Assembly: GCF_004341365.1 (NCBI RefSeq)
Contig: NZ_SLXH01000032.1
Coordinates: forward strand, 1-37,092
Direction of reading: 5' to 3'
DNA: 37,092 bases
DNA from: Simplicispira metamorpha
GTDB taxonomy: Bacteria; Pseudomonadota; Gammaproteobacteria; Burkholderiales; Burkholderiaceae_C
Shown: positions 27,741 through 34,236 of the stretch, piece after piece
How positions within the stretch are numbered: position 1 is the stretch's first letter
Layout: each line of letters begins with the position of its first letter
Program-made: the position numbers and the translations under genes
Notes under the pieces: model-generated
Told to the model about the DNA's origin: nothing
The model's database searches: none
Seen by the model: the letters and a program-made list of their open reading frames with translations, nothing else

Positions 27741-27905
27741 ATGAAGCGGATTTACAAAAACTGGCCTGTGCACAACTTGATTGGGTACCCTCTCATGCAG
27801 ATTTTTGAGTGGCTTGGAATGCCGGAAATTGCCACACGAGTGCATGACGAAACTTTGCCCGCTAACGGGCGAGGTAAGCCGACCGCAGAATGCGGGTCGG
27901 CTTGA
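27741..27905 (+). CDS. 54-residue protein in reverse orientation (integron cassette 8)
   Basis: This gene is on the plus strand, opposite to the array. AAAGG stands 7 nt before ATG 27741, and the start lies 22 nt after attC8. The protein reads MKRIYKNWPVHNLIGYPLMQ, then IFEWLGMPEIATRVHDETLP, resembling short phage and cassette proteins with an NWxVHNLxxHPL pattern and a final HDxTLP; function is unknown. Its last ~14 codons run into attC7. The cassette (27668-27865, 198 bp) has no convincing frame in the normal direction. Expression would need its own promoter. Confidence 0.7.
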   Translation: MKRIYKNWPVHNLIGYPLMQIFEWLGMPEIATRVHDETLPANGRGKPTAECGSA

Positions 27906-27920
27906 CCGAAATGTTAGAGC
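27860..27920 (-). repeat. attC7
   Basis: On the minus strand TCTAACATTTCGGTCAAGCC leads to GACCCGC-ATTCT-GCGGTCGGC and TTACCTCGCCCGTTAGC. The asymmetry (TCAAGCCG left, CGGCTTA right) matches the aadA-type attC read in gene direction and fixes cassette direction as leftward. Confidence 0.9.
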
Positions 27921-28152
27921 CAGAAGCCAAAACGGGAAACTCCCATTTGACGACGGGCACGAACCGCGAAAAAGCGCTGCGCCACCGAGGCGGCGCAGCG
28001 CTTGCAAAACGATAGCTGCTTGCGCTTGCTACGCAAGGGCTGGAGTCCAAAAAGACTGAAAAATGACAAAACGCCAGCAGGCGAAGCCCGGAAAAACGGC
28101 AAACCCAGCGCTGAACAACGCTTGAGAAATTAAATGCCGTTTGAATAAGCAT
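27862..28152 (-). CDS. Amplified cassette reading frame, copy in cassette 7
   Basis: This is a 96-codon frame starting MLIQTAFNFSSVVQRWVCRF. It is one of six related frames in the array (cassettes 1, 2, 3, 4, 6, 7). The middle part is encoded by the dispersed repeat (28005-28060). The last residues, VKPTRILRSAYLAR, are encoded by attC7 itself, and the TAG stop lies in the GTTAG core. There is no Shine-Dalgarno before the ATG. The frame stays open in all copies, which favours coding, but the peptide is unlike known proteins and a structured non-coding cassette is possible. Confidence 0.4.
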   Translation of the reverse strand: MLIQTAFNFSSVVQRWVCRFSGLRLLAFCHFSVFLDSSPCVASASSYRFASAAPPRWRSAFSRFVPVVKWEFPVLASGSNISVKPTRILRSAYLAR

Positions 28153-28177
28153 GGGCGAAATAAATGGTTTTCTGTGG

Positions 28178-28238
28178 TGCTAACGGGCGAGGTAAGCCGA
28201 CCGCAGAATGCGGGTCGGCTTGACCGGAAGGTTAGAGC
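28178..28238 (-). repeat. attC6
   Basis: Same subtype as attC7, with CTCTAACCTTCCGGTCAAGC on the minus strand and core GTTAGCA at the other end. Confidence 0.9.
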
Positions 28239-28470
28239 CAGAAGCCAAAACGGGTAGCCATGATTTGGCGACGGGCACGAACTGCGAAAAAGCACAGCGC
28301 CACCGAGGCGGCGCAGCACTACCAAAACAATAGCTGCTTGCGCTTGCTGCACAACGGCTAGAAGCCAAAAAGACCAAAAACCAGCGTAACGCCACCAGGC
28401 GAAGCCCGGAGAAACGGCAAACCCAGCGCTGAACAACGCTTGAGAAACTGAATGCCGTTTGAAAAAGCAT
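28180..28470 (-). CDS. Amplified cassette reading frame, copy in cassette 6
   Basis: A 96-codon frame starting MLFQTAFSFSSVVQRWVCRF, ending in the attC-encoded tail VKPTRILRSAYLAR. It contains the dispersed repeat at about 28322-28375. It differs from the cassette 1 copy at scattered residues, mainly in the part upstream of the repeat (LVALRWFLVFLAS against LLAVRHFPVFLAS). Start context and doubts are as for the cassette 7 copy. Confidence 0.4.
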   Translation of the reverse strand: MLFQTAFSFSSVVQRWVCRFSGLRLVALRWFLVFLASSRCAASASSYCFGSAAPPRWRCAFSQFVPVAKSWLPVLASGSNLPVKPTRILRSAYLAR

Positions 28471-28496
28471 GGGCGAAATAAATTGGTTTTCAGTGG

Positions 28497-28553
28497 TGCT
28501 AACGCCTGAGATAACCGGCTGCGAAGCAGTCCGGTTGATTGACGGGTTAGATA
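28497..28553 (-). repeat. attC5
   Basis: Short subtype shared with attC8: on the minus strand ATCTAACCCGTCAATCAACC, then GGACTGCTTCGCAGCCGG and TTATCTCAGGCGTTAGC. Confidence 0.85.
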
Positions 28554-28571
28554 TTAAATTTTGGAGAAAGT

Positions 28572-28736
28572 ATGGATTTTTTGATTGGGGTATTTTTGGT
28601 TGTTGCATTGTTTGCCGCAACAGTTTTCGGTACTTATCTTGGGATGCAAATGGCTATTGACCACACAAAAAGAGACGGACACTTTAAATCCTACGGAAAA
28701 AAATGGCGAGCAGTTGAGGTTTCAGAAGGAGACTAA
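28572..28736 (+). CDS. 54-residue membrane protein in reverse orientation (integron cassette 5)
   Basis: This gene lies on the plus strand, against the array direction. GGAGAAAG stands just before ATG 28572, the start is 19 nt after attC5, and the TAA stop is part of the CTAAC inverse core of attC4, so it fills the 234-bp cassette exactly. The protein begins MDFLIGVFLVVALFAATVFG and has one membrane helix, then a charged tail (DHTKRDGHFKSYGKKWRAVE). It is low in GC. Function is unknown; small single-helix proteins in cassettes can be toxins, but there is no direct evidence. Confidence 0.7.
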   Translation: MDFLIGVFLVVALFAATVFGTYLGMQMAIDHTKRDGHFKSYGKKWRAVEVSEGD

Positions 28737-28791
28737 CGAACGAAAGTAAGCCGCCCGCCGAAGGCGGGTCGGCTTGACTGCACAGTTAGAC
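28731..28791 (-). repeat. attC4
   Basis: Third attC variant: on the minus strand GTCTAACTGTGCAGTCAAGC, then CGACCCGCCTTCGGCGGGCG and GCTTACTTTCGTTCGTTAGTC. Confidence 0.88.
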
Positions 28792-29023
28792 CCAGACGCC
28801 AGCACGGGAAACCCAACTTGACGACGGGCGCGAACTGCGAAAAAGCACAGCGCCACGGAGGCGAGGGAATGCTTGCAAAATGATAGCTGGTGGCGCACGC
28901 TGCCCAAGCGCTGGAGGCCAAAAAGGCTTGAAACCACCGCCGCACCCAAAGGCGAAGCCCGGCACACGGCAAAACACCCAGCGGATAAACGCTTGAGAAA
29001 CTAAATGCCAGTGAATAAAGCAT
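28733..29023 (-). CDS. Amplified cassette reading frame, diverged copy in cassette 4
   Basis: The most diverged copy, starting MLYSLAFSFSSVYPLGVLPC. The middle (FQAFLASSAWAACATSYHFA) aligns with the others and includes the repeat (28873-28930). The frame shifts near the end, giving CWRLGLTVQSSRPAFGGRL where others read VLASGSN-VKPTR; an adjacent frame holds the VKPTR tail. The fossil at 26013-26141 is closest to this copy. It is more likely a decayed or non-coding relative. Confidence 0.3.
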   Translation of the reverse strand: MLYSLAFSFSSVYPLGVLPCAGLRLWVRRWFQAFLASSAWAACATSYHFASIPSPPWRCAFSQFAPVVKLGFPCWRLGLTVQSSRPAFGGRLTFVR

Positions 29024-29050
29024 GGGCTAAATAAAGCGGGGTTTCAGCGG

Positions 29051-29111
29051 GACTAACGGGCGAGGTAAGCCGACCGCAGAATGCGGGTCGGCTTGACCGA
29101 AATGTTAGAGC
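29051..29111 (-). repeat. attC3
   Basis: Same subtype as attC7: minus strand TCTAACATTTCGGTCAAGCC to GCCTTACCTCGCCCGTTAGT-like core (GTTAGTC). Confidence 0.9.
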
Positions 29112-29286
29112 CAGAAGCCAAAACCGATAACTTGGATTTGACGACGGGCGCGAACTGTGAAAAAGCGCTGCGCCACCGAGGCAGCGCAGCGCTTGCAAAA
29201 CACAACGCCAGCAGGCGAAGCCCAGAGAAACGACAAACCAAGCGCTGCACAGCGCTTGAGAAACTGAATGCCGTTTGAATAAACAT
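29053..29286 (-). CDS. Amplified cassette reading frame, short copy in cassette 3
   Basis: A 77-codon frame starting MFIQTAFSFSSAVQRLVCRF and ending VKPTRILRSAYLAR. It lacks exactly 19 codons (57 bp) compared with the other copies, at the place where they carry the dispersed repeat, and the frame continues unbroken. It may be the state before repeat insertion or after its precise loss. Confidence 0.4.
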   Translation of the reverse strand: MFIQTAFSFSSAVQRLVCRFSGLRLLALCFASAALPRWRSAFSQFAPVVKSKLSVLASGSNISVKPTRILRSAYLAR

Positions 29287-29312
29287 GGGCTAAATAAATT
29301 GGTTTTCTTTGG

Positions 29313-29373
29313 TGCTAACGGGCGAGGTAAGCCGACCGCAGAATGCGGGTCGGCTTGACCGAAATGTTAGAGC
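29313..29373 (-). repeat. attC2
   Basis: Same subtype as attC7, practically identical in sequence; core GTTAGCA at the right-hand (plus) 29313 side. Confidence 0.9.
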
Positions 29374-29605
29374 CAGAAGCCAAAACCGATAACTTGGATT
29401 TGGCGACGGGCACGAACTGTGAAAAAGCACTGCGCCACCGAGGCGGCGCAGCACTGCAAAAACGATAGCTGCTTGCGCTTTTTCCACAAGGGCTAGAGGC
29501 CAAAAAGACTACAAACCGATGCCAATCCAACAGGCGAAGCCCAGAGAAACGGCAAACCCAGCGCTGAAAAATGCTTGAGAAATTGAATGCCGTTTGAATA
29601 AACAT
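29315..29605 (-). CDS. Amplified cassette reading frame, copy in cassette 2
   Basis: A 96-codon frame starting MFIQTAFNFSSIFQRWVCRF, with the repeat at about 29459-29510 and the attC-encoded tail VKPTRILRSAYLAR. The segment LLDWHRFVVFLASS is its most variable part. No Shine-Dalgarno is seen; coding status is as uncertain as in the other copies. Confidence 0.4.
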   Translation of the reverse strand: MFIQTAFNFSSIFQRWVCRFSGLRLLDWHRFVVFLASSPCGKSASSYRFCSAAPPRWRSAFSQFVPVAKSKLSVLASGSNISVKPTRILRSAYLAR

Positions 29606-29631
29606 GGGCGAAATAAATTGGTTTTATTCGG

Positions 29632-29692
29632 TGCTAACGGGCGAGGTAAGCCGACCGCCGTAGGCGGGTCGGCTTGACCGGAAGGTTAGAAC
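29632..29692 (-). repeat. attC1
   Basis: Same family as attC7 but with loop GCCGTAGGCGG in place of GCAGAATGCGG, and inverse core TTCTAAC. It is the site nearest attI. Confidence 0.9.
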
Positions 29693-29924
29693 CAGAAGCC
29701 AAAACGGGTAGCCATGATTTGGCGACGGGCGCTAACTGCGAAAAAGCACAGCGCCACCGAGGCGGCGCAGCACTACGAAAACAATAGCTGCTTGCGCTTG
29801 CTGCGCAAGGGCTGGAGGCCAAAAATACTGGAAAATGACGCACAGCCAGCAGGCGAAGCCCAGAGAAACGGCAAACCCAGCGCTGAACAACGCTTGAGAA
29901 GCTGAATGCCGTTTGAATAAACAT
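29634..29924 (-). CDS. Amplified cassette reading frame, copy in cassette 1 (attI-proximal)
   Basis: A 96-codon frame starting MFIQTAFSFSSVVQRWVCRF, with the repeat at about 29776-29830 and the tail VKPTRLRRSAYLAR encoded by attC1. As the cassette closest to attI, it is probably the latest insertion and the best placed for expression from an integron promoter. No Shine-Dalgarno precedes the ATG. Confidence 0.42.
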   Translation of the reverse strand: MFIQTAFSFSSVVQRWVCRFSGLRLLAVRHFPVFLASSPCAASASSYCFRSAAPPRWRCAFSQLAPVAKSWLPVLASGSNLPVKPTRLRRSAYLAR

Positions 29925-29951
29925 GGGATTGAATAAATCGGTTTTTCAGTG

Positions 29952-30030
29952 GTGCTAACTAGAATTAGACGACAGCCATCGTAAGCGGACTGGTCTCCCA
30001 AAACAAGATGTATCTATCAGTACATAGGGA
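29952..30030 (-). other. attI recombination site and intI upstream region
   Basis: On the minus strand, CGTCTAATTCTAGTTAGCAC contains two core-like boxes (CTAAT and GTTAGCA) next to cassette 1, so this is the primary attI site. Its outer limit is not visible. Between it and intI lie two inverted repeats. The cassette promoter (Pc) was not located. Confidence 0.65.
30008..30025. promoter_or_regulatory. Palindrome in the intI promoter region
   Basis: ATGTA, eight bases, TACAT. It could be an operator. It resembles a LexA box (CTGT-N8-ACAG) but the spacing of TGT and ACA is two bases too long. Confidence 0.35.
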
Positions 30031-30049
30031 TAGCACCGAGATGATGCCG

Positions 30050-30065
30050 TTTAGGCAAACCTAAA
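30050..30065. promoter_or_regulatory. Inverted repeat at the intI translation start
   Basis: TTTAGG-CAAA-CCTAAA lies 9 bp before ATG 30075, where the ribosome binding site should be. It may be an operator or a small hairpin that limits translation. No Shine-Dalgarno is visible. Confidence 0.35.
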
Positions 30066-30074
30066 ATTTTGCGG

Positions 30075-31109
30075 ATGACCTTGTTTTTCGATCGTGCTGC
30101 CCCCGTCGCATCTGCCGTACCAGGGGCTGCCCCAGCGCCCAAGCTGTTGGATCGTATGCGCGACCATTTGCGGACACGCCATTACAGCATTCGCACCGAG
30201 ACGGCTTATGTCGATTGGGTGCGGCGCTTTATCCTCTTTCACGGCAAGCGGCATCCGCAAGAGATGGGCGCGGCGGAGGTAGAGGCTTTTCTGACACATT
30301 TGGCGGTTCAACGGCAAGTTTCTGCATCGACCCAGAATCAGGCCAAGGCCGCGATTTTGTATTTGTACAAACAGGTGTTGGGCGTGGATTTGCCTTGGCT
30401 GGACGATGTGGTGCAGGCAAGAACGCCTAAGCGTTTACCTGTAGTGCTGACTGCTACCGAGGTGCGCGCTTTACTGCTGCATATGCAAGGCACGTCCGGG
30501 CTGATTGCGCAATTACTGTACGGCACGGGTATGCGTTTGCTGGAGGCGCTGCGTTTGCGCGTCAAGGATGTGGAGTTTGCCCGGCGCGAAATTGTGATTC
30601 GCGAAGGCAAGGGCAATAAAGACCGCATTACCGTGCTGCCCGAAAATCTGCTGCTGCCATTGCAGGCGCAGTTGCAGAAAGCGCGCGTGCTGCATGAAAA
30701 AGACCTGGAGGCCGGCTTTGGCCGCGTGTATTTGCCGCACGCGCTCGCCGTGAAGTACGCCAATGCGGATCGCAGCTGGGCTTGGCAATGGGTGTTTCCG
30801 TCGCCGGTACGATCCGTTGATCCGCGCCCCGACGCTGTGACGGGCGCTTTGCTGGAGCGGCGCCACCATGTGTACCCCGAGTCTGTACAGCGCGCGGTGC
30901 GCGAGGCGGCCAAGCTGGCGCAGATAGCCAAGCCAGTGAGTCCGCATGTGTTGCGCCATTCATTCGCCACGCATTTGCTGCAAGCGGGCTACGACATTCG
31001 CACGGTGCAGGAGCTGCTGGGCCATGCCGATGTGGGCACCACCATGATTTACACGCATGTGCTCAACAAGGGTGGGCGTGGCGTGCTCAGCCCGCTCGAT
31101 GCGCTGTAG
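30075..31109 (+). CDS. intI: Integron integrase (tyrosine recombinase)
   Basis: IntI inserts and excises gene cassettes by recombining attI and folded attC sites. The ~344-residue protein has the N-terminal SAM-like domain (about 25-110, with [20 protein letters not shown]). The catalytic set is the Arg in [33 protein letters not shown] and the nucleophile Tyr in [11 protein letters not shown]. It also has the integron-specific segment before the second box ([15 protein letters not shown] and [14 protein letters not shown]). It ends SPLDAL like IntI1. TTG 30069 is an alternative start. It diverges from the cassette array, the classical arrangement, and looks intact. No truncation is seen, so the integron may be active. 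Confidence 0.95.
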   Translation: MTLFFDRAAPVASAVPGAAPAPKLLDRMRDHLRTRHYSIRTETAYVDWVRRFILFHGKRHPQEMGAAEVEAFLTHLAVQRQVSASTQNQAKAAILYLYKQVLGVDLPWLDDVVQARTPKRLPVVLTATEVRALLLHMQGTSGLIAQLLYGTGMRLLEALRLRVKDVEFARREIVIREGKGNKDRITVLPENLLLPLQAQLQKARVLHEKDLEAGFGRVYLPHALAVKYANADRSWAWQWVFPSPVRSVDPRPDAVTGALLERRHHVYPESVQRAVREAAKLAQIAKPVSPHVLRHSFATHLLQAGYDIRTVQELLGHADVGTTMIYTHVLNKGGRGVLSPLDAL

Positions 31110-31217
31110 CCCTTGGCCCGGCAAGGCCGCAGCACACTGGCTGCATCCTCTGCCGTGCGGCGGGTGGGACAATCACTCCCTGTTTTGACCCTCTTTTTTT
31201 CTCACAGGTACATCCCC

Positions 31218-31643
31218 ATGGCAGGTCTGAAAGCGGGGGCGCCTGCGCCCCAGTCCATCACGGTGCATGAAAAGTCGCGCGTGCTGGAGGTTGTGTTTTC
31301 CGATGGTGCGGCGTTTCGCATTCCGTTCGAGCTGATGCGCGTGTATTCGCCGTCCGCCGAGGTGCAGGGCCACGGCCCGGGCCAGGAGGTGCTGCAAACC
31401 GGCAAGCGCGATGTCACGCTGGTGGACTTGGCCCCGGTGGGTAACTACGCCGTGCAGCCCACGTTTTCCGATGGGCACGACAGCGGCATTTTTTCGTGGG
31501 ATTACCTCTACGAGCTGGGCCAGCGCGGCGATGCGCTGTGGCAAGACTATGTGCAGCGCCTGCAAGCGGCGGGCGTGGACCGCGATGCGCCCATGGTGCC
31601 CAAGGGCGCGGGCCACGGTGGCCACGGCTGTGCCAGCCACTGA
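31218..31643 (+). CDS. DUF971 domain protein
   Basis: The 141-residue protein carries the DUF971 domain (also the N-terminal domain of gamma-butyrobetaine hydroxylase), with ITVHEKSRVLEVVFSDGAAF and the end segment GIFSWDYLYELG. It ends in a His/Gly-rich tail (GHGGHGCASH) that may bind metal. Related proteins occur near ubiE in betaproteobacteria and near Fe-S genes elsewhere; the role is unknown. ATG 31218 is chosen by similarity. The ubiE gene follows 149 bp downstream after a repeat and a hairpin. Confidence 0.88.
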   Translation: MAGLKAGAPAPQSITVHEKSRVLEVVFSDGAAFRIPFELMRVYSPSAEVQGHGPGQEVLQTGKRDVTLVDLAPVGNYAVQPTFSDGHDSGIFSWDYLYELGQRGDALWQDYVQRLQAAGVDRDAPMVPKGAGHGGHGCASH

Positions 31644-31659
31644 GGCGGCGGCGTTGCCA

Positions 31660-31727
31660 ATTGCTACAAAATGCGTAGCTGCTAGCGCACGTCCTGCTTG
31701 CCTTGCAGGCCGATTTGGCCTAAAAAC
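31660..31727 (+). repeat. Dispersed repeat copy 8 (DUF971-ubiE gap)
   Basis: ATTGCTACAAAATGCGTAGC, then TGCTAGCGCACGTCCTGC, TTGCAGGCCGATTTGGCC and TAAAAAC. It is full-length and one of the clearest copies. A CCCCGCA/TGCGGGG hairpin (31746-31762) follows before ubiE. Confidence 0.75.
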
Positions 31728-31792
31728 AAAACCCCGGCGCCGATTCCCCGCACCCTGCGGGGTTGTCGCCACACCAGATAGCATCGTTTTTT

Positions 31793-32524
31793 ATGAGCAC
31801 CACCCATTTCGGATTCCAGTCGGTTGACGAGCAAGACAAGGCGCGGCGCGTGCGCGGCGTGTTCGATTCCGTGGCCACCAAGTACGACGTCATGAACGAT
31901 CTGATGTCGGCGGGCCTGCACCGCGCCTGGAAGGCCTACACCGTGATGGTGGCCAATCTGCGCGAGGGTCACCAGGTGCTGGACATTGCCGGTGGCACGG
32001 GCGATTTGTCGCTGGCGTTTGCCAAGAAAGTGGGCGCCACCGGGCGCGTGGTGCACACCGATATCAACGAAGCCATGCTGCGCGTGGGCCGCAACCGCCT
32101 GCTGGATGCGGGCGTGGCCCTGCCCACGTTGGTGTGCGATGCCGAGCACCTGCCCTTCCCGGATGCGCACTTCGATGTAGTCAGTGTGGCCTTTGGCCTG
32201 CGCAACATGACGCACAAGGACGACGCCCTGGCTGAGATGTGCCGCGTGCTCAAGCCCGGCGGCAAGCTGCTGGTGCTGGAGTTTTCTCGGGTGGCCAAGC
32301 CGCTGGCCAAGGCCTACGACTGGTATTCGTTCAATGTGCTGCCGCGCCTGGGCAGCCTCATTGCGGGCGATGCCGACAGCTACCGCTATCTGGCCGAATC
32401 GATCCGCATGCACCCGGGCCAGGAAGAGCTGAAGGCGCTGATGCGCCAGGCCGGTTTTGGCCATGTTGATTACCACAACATGACGGGCGGCGTGGTCGCC
32501 CTGCATGTGGGCATCAAGTGCTGA
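31793..32524 (+). CDS. ubiE: Ubiquinone/menaquinone C-methyltransferase
   Basis: UbiE adds a methyl group from SAM to the quinone ring (C2 of the benzoquinol in ubiquinone synthesis). The 243-residue protein starts [20 protein letters not shown]. It has the SAM motif [15 protein letters not shown] and the family signatures [17 protein letters not shown] and [21 protein letters not shown]. Length is normal. It is followed by the Tim44-domain gene 49 bp downstream and then ubiJ-ubiB, forming a ubiquinone cluster. Confidence 0.96.
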   Translation: MSTTHFGFQSVDEQDKARRVRGVFDSVATKYDVMNDLMSAGLHRAWKAYTVMVANLREGHQVLDIAGGTGDLSLAFAKKVGATGRVVHTDINEAMLRVGRNRLLDAGVALPTLVCDAEHLPFPDAHFDVVSVAFGLRNMTHKDDALAEMCRVLKPGGKLLVLEFSRVAKPLAKAYDWYSFNVLPRLGSLIAGDADSYRYLAESIRMHPGQEELKALMRQAGFGHVDYHNMTGGVVALHVGIKC

Positions 32525-32573
32525 ACTGCCGATGCATCCTGTTTGTTATTGCAATCTGAAGGAGATGAAAGAC

Positions 32574-33607
32574 ATGAAGAAACTCTGGCCCGCCTTGCTG
32601 GTGGCGATCCTGATGGTGGTTCACCCCGAGGCCGACGCGCGGCGCATGGGTGGCGGCAAGTCCGTGGGCCAGCAGTCCAGCAACGTCACACAGCGCAATG
32701 CTGCCCCGCCCGCCAATACGCCGGGTGCCCCGGCCCAAACTGCCAACAGCAGCACAGCAGCACAGCGGCCAAGCCGGCTGCCGCGCCCGCAGCGGCGCCT
32801 GCTGCTGCGCCCAAGAAGCCATGGGGCGCCATGCTGGGCGGTCTGGCGGCGGGCCTGGGGCTGGCGTGGCTGGCCCATTCGCTGGGCTTTGGTGAAGCCT
32901 TTGGCAATTTCCTGATGATGGCGCTGCTGGCGGTGGCCGTGTTTGCCGTGGTTATGCTGGTGCTGCGCATGCGCAAGGGCAGCAACACGGCTGCGGCCAG
33001 CGCCTCGCCGTTTGCCTTCCAGGGCGCGGGTGCGGGCGGCGGCTCGGCATCGCCAGAGACGGCCACGGTGCCGCGCGACTACAGCCCCGACAAGGTGGGC
33101 AACGATGCGTCGGCGCGCCCCTGGGAGCGCTCCAGCATGGCCTTTGACACGGCGCGTCCGGCGCAAGAGGGTTCGCGCATTGGTTCGGCGCTGGCGGGTT
33201 CGGGCGGGCAAAACTGGGGCATCCCCGACGGCTTTGACGTGGCCGCTTTTGTCCAGGCTGCCAAGCGCAACTTCACCACCTTGCAGGCCGCCTGGGACCG
33301 CTCGGACGTGGCCACGCTGCGTTCCATGATGACCGACAGCATGCTCGATGAAATCCGCGCCCAGCTGGCCGAGCGCGAAACCCACCGTGGCGACCATCCC
33401 AACCAGACCGATGTGGTCATGCTTGAAGCCCAGCTGCTGGGCATCGAAGACCTGGGCGAGGCCTATATGGCCAGCGTCGAGTTCTCCGGCATGATCCGTG
33501 AAGAGCCTTCGGCAGGCCCCAGCCCGTTCCGCGAGGTCTGGAACATGACCAAGCCCAAGCACGGCAGCAGCGGCTGGCTGGTAGCGGGTGTGCAAGCCTT
33601 GCAGTAA
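32574..33607 (+). pseudogene. Tim44-domain protein gene with a frameshift in a simple repeat
   Basis: The start is ATG 32574, with AAGGAG about 9 nt upstream. The first frame gives MKKLWPALLVAILMVVHPEA (a signal peptide), ARRMGGGKSVGQQSSNVTQR and a Pro/Ala-rich stretch, then loses similarity. The next frame continues AAKPAAAPAAAPAAAPKKPW, a membrane helix region (GAMLGGLAAGLGLAWLAHSL and MMALLAVAVFAVVMLVL) and a Tim44-like domain to VAGVQALQ. The shift lies at or near the CAGCAGCA tandem tract (32748-32767). Joined, the protein would be about 344 residues. Tim44-like proteins here are membrane proteins of unknown role. It is a pseudogene, a phase-variable gene or a sequencing error. Confidence 0.8.
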
Positions 33608-33654
33608 TCCAGCCCTGTGCGCTGGGCGCACGGTTCAGTGAATAATCGGGGACT

Positions 33655-34236
33655 ATGGCAACACAGTCCCCTTTTTCTTTTCTTGGCGGCGTGTTCGCGC
33701 GCATCGTCCCCGGGCTTGTCCCGCCACCGTGGCTGGTACAAGAGGTGCAGCACCGAACCGTGCTCTTGCTCAACCACGTGTTGCAGCAAGAGAGCGCGGC
33801 CACCGAGCGCCTGGCGCGCCAGCGTGGGCGCATGGTGCATGTGCAGTGGCGGCACTTTTATATGTCTTTGCAGGTAACGCCCGCGGGGCTGTTTGACATT
33901 GCCCCCTACGGCGCCACACCCGATCTGCGCCTGGAAATCACCCAGGAGTCCCCCCTCGATCTGGCCCAGGTGGTGCTGCGCGGCGACCGCCCCGCCGTGC
34001 GCATCGACGGCGATGTGCAGTTTGCGGGCGACATCCAGTGGCTGGCCGACAACATCCGCTGGGACCTGGAAGACGATCTGGCGCGGGTGCTGGGCGATGT
34101 GCCCGCCCGGGTGCTGGCCGAGGGCGCACGCTGGTCGGCGCAGGCGCTGCGCCAGTTTGTGGGCAGCCGTGCCAACGCTGCGGCAGCGGCGTCCGCTGCG
34201 GCACCGTCGTGGTCTGAAGACCGGACGATTCCGTGA
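33655..34236 (+). CDS. ubiJ: Ubiquinone biosynthesis accessory factor UbiJ
   Basis: UbiJ binds lipid intermediates through an SCP2 domain and helps assemble the soluble Ubi complex. The 193-residue protein has an SCP2-like region over about 45-125 ([20 protein letters not shown] and [17 protein letters not shown]), then a C-terminal helical part with [15 protein letters not shown]. Its place directly before ubiB, with the stop and GTG start overlapping, is the usual ubiE-ubiJ-ubiB order and supports the call. Confidence 0.88.
   Translation: MATQSPFSFLGGVFARIVPGLVPPPWLVQEVQHRTVLLLNHVLQQESAATERLARQRGRMVHVQWRHFYMSLQVTPAGLFDIAPYGATPDLRLEITQESPLDLAQVVLRGDRPAVRIDGDVQFAGDIQWLADNIRWDLEDDLARVLGDVPARVLAEGARWSAQALRQFVGSRANAAAAASAAAPSWSEDRTIP

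Noticed and set aside
28029..28436. 135-codon frame on the minus strand across cassettes 6 and 7
   Set aside because: It is in another phase from the frame conserved in all six copies and crosses the attC6 site, so it is a shadow of the repeated sequence.
27380..29692. CRISPR array
   Set aside because: The regularly spaced similar units are attC hairpins of 57-61 bp separated by 200-320 bp cassettes next to an integron integrase. Spacing and structure do not fit CRISPR.
30008..30025. LexA (SOS) box upstream of intI
   Set aside because: The palindrome is ATGTA-N8-TACAT. The canonical box CTGT-N8-ACAG has TGT and ACA two bases closer and ends in C/G, so it is not called as LexA.
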